Shown in pieces: positions 13,701 through 26,000 of a stretch of DNA of 64,000 nt. A model generated the notes under the pieces. It worked only from the letters and a program-made list of their open reading frames with translations. It searched no databases and had not been told where the DNA came from. Numbering within the stretch: position 1 is the first letter of the stretch; the number at the start of each line of letters is the position of its first letter. The position numbers and the translations under genes were made by a program. The stretch covers positions 31,332,018 to 31,396,017 of the forward strand of contig OX578140.1 of assembly GCA_951213105.1 (NCBI GenBank), in the 5' to 3' direction. Origin of the DNA: Amaurobius ferox. Taxonomy: Eukaryota; Arthropoda; Arachnida; Araneae; Amaurobiidae.

Positions 13701-16700
13701 CGAAATAAATTTGAAAATCAAACCTATGCACCCTGTTTCTTTGTTATCTGTACATACATTTGTTCGAGACAAAGTTGTTTAAAAATTACCTTTAATTGCT
13801 ATTTCAGATATGTGAATGATGTATTTATTCTAACGTAGAACATTTTTATATATCTTCTACTTTTAATTTTCACAGTTGATCCTCCTATTTAATTTACGTA
13901 TGAAATTGAAATGAACAATCAACTCCATTTCTTAGATGTAAAATGTATTAGTTTAGTACCTCCTCAGCATAATAACACTCACTTGACTGTATACAGCGGT
14001 ATTCATGCCTGCTTTTCAACTTTAACTCCAGAAATTCATTTTTTCTAAAAATCTTTAGCTGAAAATAGTGGCATTATTATATTATTGTTATGGATTTAAA
14101 AAAAAAATACCGGCTTCTAATGCCATTTTTATTTTTAATACATCTTTATATTCACCATAATTTTTTACCCTGCTTATAGGGATCTGTCATTTTGCTCTTT
14201 CTAATTTTCATCATTAGACTTTTTTGTAGAAATTTTGAAATTTTTAATAAACAATTTAGATTTATTTTCTCTTTAGCATCAGAATCTTTTCCAACATGGA
14301 GTCACTTTCTTTGACAACTTACTTTTAATGGTTGCAATATTTATTTGTCTTGGTATGATTTGAAAAGCATTTAACTCGTCTTCGATCGTCATTCACAGTT
14401 GTAAATAAACTTTTAGCTAGTACATAGTGATTTTTTGACCTGACGAAGTAATAGTAGTAATAATAAGTAGCTAATAATGTCCTTGAAACAAGTGTCTTTT
14501 TTATTAAAAAAGTACGAATCATTTGTCAATAATTGCAAAAGTATGTTACCCTAAGAGAATTTAGTCAAAGTAGGCCCTGCTGTCATGCACCACGATATGC
14601 ATTGATTGCCTCTAACGCTGTCATCATGTTATCCCGTCTATATTTCACTGCAAGGTAGTAAAATATCGACGTGACTGGTAGTAAACTGACTTTACGTACC
14701 TCCAATGAGCATTGTGAGTATGGAAAAGACCTTCTCGGCGTTTGTGTTGGCGGATACATTTCCGAATCCAACACTCGTGAGGCTAGTGGTGGTGAAGTAG
14801 AGGGCTGTGATGTAGGCTGTTGTGATGTCTGTCTCGTTGACGTCGTTGTAACCCATTTTTATGGCTAGCTGGTGAAGCCAACCTGCGGCAAGATGTAAAT
14901 GTTTTAATAGAACGTCAGAATATACATCAACAAAGAAGAATTCGTGGGTAAGACACATTTTTTTCTTTCCCACAGAAAGTTTAATCATCAAACTCAAAAT
15001 AAGCGCAAATAGTTATACACTGCTGGCACTGGACTCAACTGATGAAAATATTTAGTTTCCAAATGATGTTTAGATAATATTAAGAAGTACAAAAATAATT
15101 AGTACAAAAAAGTAAAATTACTGTACGAAAACTATAAATGAATTACTGAATGAATTATGGAGTGTTGAATTATTGATATGAATTATAGAATTTAATGGAT
15201 TTATGATAATATTTGGATCCGTTTTCAATCAAATTAGAATTTATTAAATCAAGAGTCATCCTTAACTGGAAACAGTATTAAACATGGACATTTTGAACGA
15301 TTCTTTTTTTCGTGTTGAAGATCCAGACAGTCCGACTCACAGAATCGCTTCGTGTGTATATATTTCTTGACTCATATTATTGCGATAGGTCCAATAACTA
15401 TAAAGCGGGGCGCGACAACCCAGTGGTTAGCGCAAGGGAATTGCACTCGGTCGGTCGGGGTTCAATTCCCGCCACTGCCAAAACTGCCACCGTGTTCACA
15501 CGAAGTGAACACGTTAAACATGCGGGTCCTAAGTCCGTCCGAGAGGTTTGTGGTAGGGGAAGGAGGGTACGGTTCCTGTGGATGCCTCCCCCACTGGGTT
15601 CTGGTCTAAATTGGGCGGCACTTCCCGGCCGTCCAAACAGATACCTTATACCTTTCTGGTAGGTCGGACGGTCTGGGTCGAAGAAGAAGAATAACTATAA
15701 AACGAGATTAATATAGAGATGACATTACAAAATTTCATTAGAAACCTAAAAGTGTTATTCACTTTCTTTTAAAATATTAAACATATATAAAATGACAGAT
15801 TTTTATTTTCTACGCAATATATATTGATGCCGTTAAAAAAAAACACATATCATTCAGAAATAAGTAGCACCAACAAGCACATTTGAATGTTTGTTCCTCG
15901 GCATTTATTGCATCTATTTATACGGTCAATATATAACTGATTTAAAGTTACAATTCCTCACACACCATTTATTTCGTTCCTATTTCACCAACATATTCTT
16001 TCCCTATTTATTTCAACTCATTTCCCCGCTAAACATCTTACCTACTTCCCAATTGGACGGGTTGGCCTCAATCTCTTCCAAAGCTATGACATACCACACA
16101 CAAGCCATCCAATGGGCAACTAAGGAAAACATGAGCATGAGCAGGGTCAGGATAATGGCACTATATTGTGAATAACGGTCCATTTTCTGCAGAAGCCTCG
16201 CCAGTCGTAGTAGCCTTGTAAGCTTCAGGAGGTGCATTAAGGTGTTCTGAAAGGAGAAAAGATACAGTTAATATGTAGTGTATTAGATCATATATAGCAG
16301 TATTTTCTTGTGACAGCTGTTGAATTACTCAACATTTTGCGCTTAGTCAAAATGTATGTTCACATATTGACGGAAAAATTTATATCCGTAACAAATGCAT
16401 ATTACTTAGAACATGCAGTGTGGATGAATAGTGTTTGGTCTACATATTTTAGAGAAATTAATCGCACAAGATAAGGTAATTCAGAACAGCTGTATTTCTA
16501 AAACTGTTATACATAAAACTTTAAGTGTTTCAAAATTCAAACATTAATGTTAAATTTTCACAGTATTTTTATTTCTGTATAACGACTTTTTCACCTTTTC
16601 AATACGTTCGTATTAAAGAACTTGAGAACTACGTTAAAAAACAGGAAGTTAACTCGTCGATTGTATCACGTTATTGGAATTCTTCTCACCGTTTTGCGTT

Positions 16701-18731
16701 TTTTTTTTTGTTGCAAGAATTATACAAAAATTTTCTGTCTGTGATACTTTCCTTTTCATAGATTATTATATATAGGAAAATTCTAGTATTTTAGTTAATG
16801 ACTTTGTTCCATATTTCATTTTTTTTCTATTATCTGCGTGGAGATGCACTGTAATTTTATAACTTTCTTTAAATTTGGTTTTATGGCTTGGTCTTTTCTG
16901 TGAAGTTTGAACTTGTTTTCGCCATTTTGGGACATAATTCATTTTTTGGGGAATTGTATGATCTTCTTGACATATTTCTGTGTTTTATGTACTCAAATTA
17001 TGTGTTATTTTTATGTTTTCAGATTGGCTGTGGTCAAATTAACGCTTCGTTCTTTTTTATGATTGGCATGTCAAATGAACCTTTTGTTCTTTTTTCTGAT
17101 TGGTTCTTTCTAGTAGAGTCTGAGCACTCTCTTGGTATGTGGTCTTTTAAATGATGGGCACTGAACCGGTCGTCTTGGATAATCATGAAAAAATCATGAA
17201 AGATGAACTCCTCCCATTTAAAACTTCAAATAATTATATGCACAAGTTATACAGGGTTCCTAAGAAAGTTATTAACCATCCCAATAACTTTATAAGGAAA
17301 AGTCCTTCAGTGTACATGTTAGGTTTATTTATAGTAAAGGGACCATGTCCGATTGAATTTGAGGGATTGCAGTAGCTTTAGTAGAGAATTAAAGAAGTTA
17401 GGTACACGAACTCGGTAATAAAGCGGGATAGAAGAAATATGTCAATTGCAAAATTATAGAAAATGGTCCAATTTGTAGCAGTCAACGTAAAGAACTCACT
17501 AAATGCGTATATGTAAAGTAATAAATAACCTTCGAATAGTAGTATCACCAGGTACTCTAAAACAGTGACAAATGCAATGTTTGTTAAGGCATTAGATAAT
17601 GTTCTTTGTCGAATGTGCAACATTGTTGACGGAGGGCATTTTGAGCAGGCTTTGTATTAGATTCCTGGGTATCAATGTATTGTTTATTTTAGCATTCCTG
17701 AATAGAACAATCATTCGCCAATAAACATATTGTGTCAAATAAATTTCTTCTCTAACAGTTTTATTAACACAAAATTAAAACTTAGTACATACAACATAAA
17801 TACAAAAATTAACTGGTCTACTAGTTTCAAGGGTGAATCTAGTAGTTTCAAGTCTACTAGTTTCAAAAATCTTCTTTTGGACCGAAATTAATCACGACAT
17901 CACTTACTGAAGTTAAGTCGGCAACTGTCAAGTTGCCGACTATATAGATAAAATTCGGTAAATAATAAAACGAGGTTATTTAAAATAATAATAATAGATA
18001 TGTCACACAGTCATGAACTTACCCTGCTGTAGAGGTTCGCAGCGTAAAGGAGATCAAAGGGTAAGGCAGCAAGCAGGTCGACTATGAACCAGCCTCGGAC
18101 GTAGTTGATGGCGATGGACTTAGGATTGGCCACCACCTCACCTTTCTTGTTCACGTAGGTGGTTCGAAAATTCAGGATGATATCTGGAACCCATTCACAT
18201 ATATTTAAAATGACTTTCAAAATTTCGAAATAAATATAAGATGTAATAAAATAAATGTTAGCATTTTGTTTTGCCACCATTTTTTTTTAAAGCCATCTGT
18301 TTTCATATCACAGACGTTCAGTATGAACCATTTTGTCACAGTGTAGACCATCCAATTTTATCATGGAACTTTTGATGCCCCAACAACGTGTTATTATGAT
18401 AAAAACTTATCGAAATCAATCGTCCGTTGTACAAATGCAAAAAAGAGTACGAGAACCTTCTCTTTTTCATGATTTGATGGCCCAATATGTTTTTTTCTTT
18501 GGAGGTTCTTAAAGGGAAAGGTGTAGTCAAACAAACCGACCACAACTGAGTAGATGAAAGACAACATTCTACAAGAAATTCAACACAAGAAACACCTGAA
18601 AATGTTATGAAACATGTTTTTGAAAGAGAAATTATTTGTTCAGCAGATGGATGTAGCCATTTGGGCGATATTATATTTCACACATAATTGGAAAGAAGAT
18701 GGAATAAACTATTGATAAGGACGAATGAAAC

Positions 18732-18776
<45 letters not shown>

Positions 18777-19959
18777 AAATGTAATAATAAGAATTATGTA
18801 AAAATAAAAAAAATAAAAATACAATTCAAGTAATATTAACATCACCATAGAAGCAAATTCACGGCCATAATGCCGATAAGAGAAAAGAACAGAACCTTCC
18901 CAAATTCGATGATTAATCAGAATTAAATTCATCTTCAGGTCTGAGTATTTAATTCTAATTAACCCAAACAAACGCCTGTTTCAGATTAAGCAATAGTACA
19001 TTACTATAAATGCTTAAACTCAGACTACAGGCATCAAAAAATGAAAAAATGAAAAAAGGATACATTAAGAAAATTGTATTACCATGCGGCATGAACCATT
19101 CCTCTTCTACCACGTGTATACACGATCAACCTCAACAACTTAATCTAGATGCACCGGAATGAACAAGTCGAAATACTACCAGGGAGGCAGTACGAACGTT
19201 CACGGAAATACTCCCAAACCTGTCCAGTGAGTCTAAGCTGGAGACTGGACAAGCAATTCAGAATACAACTTCCCAAACATGCAGAACTGAATATGAATAT
19301 GAATCATAGATGAAAATTCCTACTAAACAAGTAATTCATAGGAAAACTGGATAATCGAGAATGCCACTATACACCATTATAAGGACGCACAAAACGTAGT
19401 TTCAATACTGACAAAAGTTACATTTTTTTGCGAAAATAAAATTCAAAACATTAATGTTAATGCATCTTATTTTCCGATTTTTTGATTTTTCTAATGTTTT
19501 TGACTTAGTTTATTATTTTTCATTTTTATTTATTTACATAATTAATAAATAATTATATATAACATACACACACACACACATATATATATATATTTTCTCT
19601 CTCTCCTGTATGTTAGTCACTATAATTGGGAATGTTTTCTAGGATGTTATCGAGTGAAATTGAGTTGAACACTGAGTTGATAATTTTAATAACAAAATTG
19701 GGGGGATATGCATTATTAGTCGCTGTACTCAATAATTCCATAAAGTGCGCTAATCTATAATATTCATCACAAATTTTATTGATTCTAAGAGCCTGGTTTA
19801 TTATAATATTTCTAAATACAGATATATGCAGACAAGAGTCAAAATGTTGAATTTTTGATGTATTAAATTTAAAATCCTGTCTTTTATCATACAAGTTTAT
19901 AACCATATTACAATTTTGTAAATTTAAATTTAAATCTAAAAAGTTAGCAACATTTGTGT

Positions 19960-19997
<38 letters not shown>

Positions 19998-20011
19998 CCA
20001 ACAATATATAT

Positions 20012-20048
<37 letters not shown>

Positions 20049-23000
20049 CCTGGCAAAATAGTGTAATTGTTAATTAATACATTAGTCCTCGGTATCCTAT
20101 ATAAATTGGGATATAGGGGATCGATAACCAGCTACCAATTATTCCTCTTTCTTGTTTCGTAGACACTCTTAGATGTCAAGCCATCACTATTCACCAAAAC
20201 TCATGTATTTTCGCACTTGCCGGGATAAACGTTGTAAGACCTGTCGGTCAGCTTTACCCTCTCAGATTAATAATAATAACTCTAAATATTTAGCTTTTTG
20301 TAAAGTGCATAACTGCATTTACAAATTAACATGTATCTCTTGTAATATCTCATATATTGGACGAACAAGCACCCCTCTTCACCTTCGTTTTAATATTCAT
20401 CGAAGACATATTAAGAAATTTGGATCTTGAGTATCACTCAATTGACAACTCCCTCCTCCTACATATCATCATACTGGTAATAATTTTGAATATGCCCATT
20501 TTGACCACCATGGTATTGATAATATTCAATTTCGATTCTGGATATTGTAAAGAATTCGGCTGATAGATCATATTATGAAAATTCACTAATCAAACAGCAT
20601 AAAACTATTTTTCCATATGGATTAAATCAAATGTATAACAAAAATGTAGTAAAAACTACCTATAAAAATCCAAATTATGATCTCGTTATCTATAAAATCC
20701 TAAATTATAACTCGTTTTCTGTCTCATCAAAGAGATCCAGGAGAAGAAATTATAATAATAAAAAGTGTCAAAATCTGAACATAAAAGCTAAAATTACTGA
20801 ACTAGGAAAAAACTTTAAATCTTCATGTAACATAAATACTATAAAAACCTGGGTATTCACTCTCAGAAAGCAAATATTAAATCAAGTGTTATATAATATT
20901 TTCTTAAAGTAATTTTATCATGATGAGCATTTTTCACACCTATTATATGATCTTTTTATAACAAGAGCTTATATTATAAACTTCTATCTATCCATTCAAC
21001 CCTTTTCTACCTCTAATTATCATCAAAATAAAAAATATAATATTTATTGCGTAATTAAATACAAAATTTCACTTTACAATAATATAAATTTTAATTATTT
21101 ATTTCAGCAGTATAAACACTGTTTTCCTATTTCTAATACTCAAATTTTCAAAACATTTAAATATAATATCCCTTTAGGTAGACAAATTTTCAATTACAGT
21201 GATATATCAAAATCTCTAATAAATCAAAATTCCTATGCCAATTTATTAGTGTTTATAACCAGCCAAATTATTCTAAATTTATAGACGGCAATCATAAACA
21301 CATAATTACTGGTGATCTCAATATTGTTCAAAATTTAGCACTTAAAAATTTTATGCTTTATGGTACCAAATTTCGAATCCAAAATATATTAAATCACAGT
21401 CTTTTAATTAAACAACTAAATAATATCGATCTAGAAAAATTCATATACAAAATTGCTTGTAGTAAAAACTATCCCATTGAAGCTTTCGATATGTGGAAGA
21501 CCAGCATTCTGACAAATATCCAACATCTTTTAGACAACTTGCCTACATCTAAACCTATAATTAACTTTACAAACTTGAAGCAGGCAATAAATGAACTAAA
21601 ATCACAATTTGTCATCACATATGTGGATAAAGCTGCCAACAATTATGCCATCATTTGCAAAAAATGTTATGTACAAATCTTTTTAAACGATTTCTTAAAT
21701 CACAATAATATATTTAAAAAAATTGATTCTTCAGCAACAACTATATCTAAGAAAAGTATTGCATTTCATAAACTATTAAAATTACCTTGCAACAATCTAA
21801 GATTCCCTTATATTGTCATGATTCCAAAATTTCATAAAAATCCTATCTCTTTTAGATCTGTAACTATAGGACATAAATCATATGCAATTGTTGATAGTAA
21901 ATCTCTATTGGTCATACTTAATAAAATCATTTCTAGTATAATTGATAATTCAACTGCTCATATTGTTAATAACAGTTATCAATTAATTCAAAAGTTGGAT
22001 ACGATTAATATTTTGGGATTTAAAACTTATGACTTTAAGGACCTATTCAACAATATTGGCATAAAAATCTATATAAAGTAATTTGGAATATAATTAAATC
22101 TTTCTATAATTGACAAAATTTGGATATAGATCAATCTTACATACACTACCTTCTCAAGTGTGGAAACCCCAGACCGTCCGACTCATCCAGAGGACTTGAG
22201 CAACTATTTGGACGACCGGTACCTTCTCAAGTGTGCCATTTTTAATAATTACTTGATGCAAGGCAATAAAATTTAAATGCAAATTAAGGGTGTCCCACAG
22301 GGTGGCTCAGCCAGTTCAGCTCTTGCAAATCTATATCTACACTTCTTCGAGTCAAATTGTATAAACTCTGCATATACTTTCTATAGATATATTGATGATG
22401 TAATTCTCATTAAAATAGCTCCCTCATAAAATGATATAGACTTTTATTTTTTCCCCCAAATTTATCCCTTATACCAAACGAAAGCAACATCTCATCTAGT
22501 GTTAATTTCTTAGATTTAACTCTCTCTCTTGATAATGAATATTCAGTTTTGTCAAACATTTTTGACAAAAGAAAAGGTTTTCCATTTAAAATTGACAAGA
22601 TAATCAATTTTAACTTATGTATGAGTAAACAGGTATACAAAAATATTTTAATAAATCAATTTCATAGGATTTTAAGGTTATGTGAAAATACACAATATAG
22701 TAACCATCTAGCAGATTTATTTCAATAGTGTAAGGCTGAATCCCATCCAGATAATTTTGTTAAATATCACTATAGAAAATTTGAATTCAATTTATAATCT
22801 GTCATTTATTGTTTTAGTCAAATTTGAAATTGCTATTATATACTTCAAATAGTGAAATATTCTTGGAGATTTTAATTATCTTTGTGATAAGTTTTAGATA
22901 CATATTATATAGATATTATTTATTAATTATTATTTAGTATAATGAGTAAACATATTTTTCTTTATATCTCTAATTCTTGGGTTTAAAACATGTCTATTTG

Positions 23001-26000
23001 TATATCTATTGTCTATTGATTGAATATCTTATTCAGGAGTATTTCCTATAATTCACAACAGATGACGCTCTCTAGTATTATTTCCAAATTCTTCATTTGG
23101 ATAGAGCAATGACATATTAGGCGTCATGAATAATGGTGAAGAAAGGTATGAGTTAATTTCTATCTGCATTCTTGTGGATTGATGGATAGATTAATGATAT
23201 GTTTGCTATATGCACTCTCATCCTTTTCTTTCCATTTGTATAATATTATTTGTTATTTCCATTTTTGTTTCTGTCTGGTAATGTGTCGGATCTTTTGACG
23301 ATGTTTCGACCATGTGGCCGTATCGTTGAGCGAAACACATTTGGAACCTCTGTGGATGCAAAGATCCTTGAAAAGCTGGATCTACAGAGGTTCTATCCAA
23401 TTTCCTATTTTCGGATTGCATCTTTTCATTTATTTTTATGTATTATCATTCTAATAGTTTGAGCCTCCAGATTTTGATAATGCTTTGATGTTTGAACTTG
23501 ATTTGTATGTATCGTTCTTGCATGTTGATAAATTCATGTGTATTAATAATTTAAAATTAAAATCACTTTGCATTATATGGTAGCAATGGTTTCCTTTTGT
23601 TGGATATTTCCTTTCATATCCTCTTTACTTTAATTTCCTCCGTATTATTTTTGAAATAGGGTATGACACTGTTCATGTTTTAAATTAGTCTTATTATATT
23701 TATTTTTATATTTATTTTTATTATATATATATATATATATTGATATTGTTTCATTTAAAAATTATTTAAAAACAAAATGGTAGCACTTATTTTATGATAC
23801 TATGTATGTAATCATACTGGGACGTATCAAAAGTTTTTGCTTTAGTTTTCTCCTTGTTGGAAATTTTTAATACATAATTTAATTTGAATTATGTAGATAT
23901 AATTATTTATATTATACAAATATAATTATGTAAAACATAATACGTAATTGTTCAAAGACATAGAGCCCACCTAACAGGGGAATTCCAAAAGCTGGTGTTA
24001 TCTGCAACGGGGGCATGATCCTAATTTCGGGAATATCTTCCATAGACTGATTCTTTAAGAACATGATCGTTGAAACTTCGTGTAGCCTGAGCTGAATTTT
24101 AAAGAAATTTAAAGCTGGTAATTTGGTAAGACTGAATTTGTCTACCCCGTAGAGGTTCGCAAAATTATAGAACACTGCAAGTTGTTTGCAGCCATTGCAA
24201 CTAACGGATATTGTATGCTGACGAGCGTATAAGCGCGAAATCGGTCCATGGATGCAGTTATATGCAAAGGAAGCATTATTCTAATTCTAAGTTCCTACCA
24301 CTTAAAATTTTAAACAATTTTAAAAAAGTGTTTTCAATGCCCGAACGTGGGTTATTTGTGATGCTATGTAAAACAAAAAGCTGTGATATAATATTTCAAA
24401 TGGTATGTTGTAGTATATTTTATATAATGGTTTAAATAAATCCGAAAATACAGCCACAGTTAGTTGGATTAATTATAAATAATTAAAATTTCTTAAATCG
24501 AAATTTTTGTAGATAAATTTTATGAAAACTTTATTGGTTATCATGCATTTATTTACTCAAATAGCTAATAAATCTTATAAATTATTAGTTGTAATATTGA
24601 TATTTTGCAGACTTATTTGCATTATATATTAAGAACCAAACAAGATAAATAAATAAGTCTTAAGTCAGATATTTTAATTAGGATAAAGAATCTTTTTGGA
24701 GTTTTACAGTTATATAACTATTTAATTCTATTTCGAGGGATTTCAGAGTATAAAGTGTTGTTTACAAATGCCAGTCGTTTGGCTGCTAGGCATTAGATAG
24801 CAAGCTCTCCAGTATTTCTCAATCATTGAGTTAAAAGTCAGTAGTGCAGTGCACTCGTCCAAATGTTTTTCAGACATAGGCTGTACTAGGTCACATAAAA
24901 TACAATCCGGAGAAGCAGCAAGTTCAATTCGATGGAGATGAGCCCTGAGACAATCATGACCAGTCAGAAGTCTGAACCTGACAACTCCTTCTCGTCAAGG
25001 AGCCTCTGGAATGCCTGAAATGTTCTTGCTGAGGGCGCTCCACGACTTTCTTTTAGATGTCTCTAGAGATTCTGACTCAATTTCTTTTTGTGTAGCACTT
25101 TAATGTACAGTTGTGCTGAATGAAAACAGAGTATAAAGTGTAAGTAAATAAAACACAAAACCTGTCTATAAGAGTCATTCCCGAAAATACGGAGAGATCA
25201 ATGATCCCAGTCCATGGCTGTTGGTATTTGCAATGAGAGTGTCTTCCATATTTTTGAGAATGCCCTATATAGGCATGTTTTGTAGTTTATGAACTTTTAT
25301 TTAGCAGCTTCGTGTAGCCTGAGCTAAATTACATGTGGATTTTATGTTGACCACGTTAGAGAACTAAAATTGTAATCCCCATCGAAGCTCGCAAAATTGT
25401 GGATTATAGCAAGTTTCTTGCAGATATCAGCTATTCCATGTTGATGAGCGTAGAGTTTTAAGCGTAGGTCAAGCATTTAGCTTTTAAATTTCGCTTTATA
25501 GGACGCTCTGTAAATCGTTATGAAAATGTCGAAATCTGGTGTATAGATGTATATGATAAAACAGCAGTTTAATAACGATTTTTGTCCCAAGTGGAGTGAC
25601 ATGATCTGATTTGTTCTTTTTTTTTAATATCTCAAAAAATTCACTGAAAGGTCAAATATAAAAACACAAATAAAAAGAAACGATAGTTAAAATCAGTAGT
25701 TAAAATATTCCATATATTTGAGCTGTCTTCAATAAAACTATATATACACAGACTGGATCTGAAAACAGGTAAATGGTGTAAATACTTGTATACTATAAAA
25801 ACATGTAAAGTACACCATTTATAAAGATTTTCAAATAGGTTTCAAAGAGCCAGGTCAGGAGCGTGTCTCATGGGTTGACCACGCCCCCCCCCCCCCATCC
25901 GCTTGAGTGGCTTTGATCTGGGTCCCGGTCTGTTATATGTATATTTTTGGCTTCCATCAATTGTGTTTGTTATATAGATATCTCTGAAGGCCCGCAGCGT

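Noticed and set aside
15405..15480. tRNA gene
   Set aside because: A and B boxes are present but the cloverleaf does not close, and the segment is the head of a 285-bp SINE with duplication and tail.
23912..24175. Extra channel exon suggested by FANLYG
   Set aside because: Only three or four residues resemble AANLYS; the rest does not match, splice phase does not fit, and related copies occur nearby.
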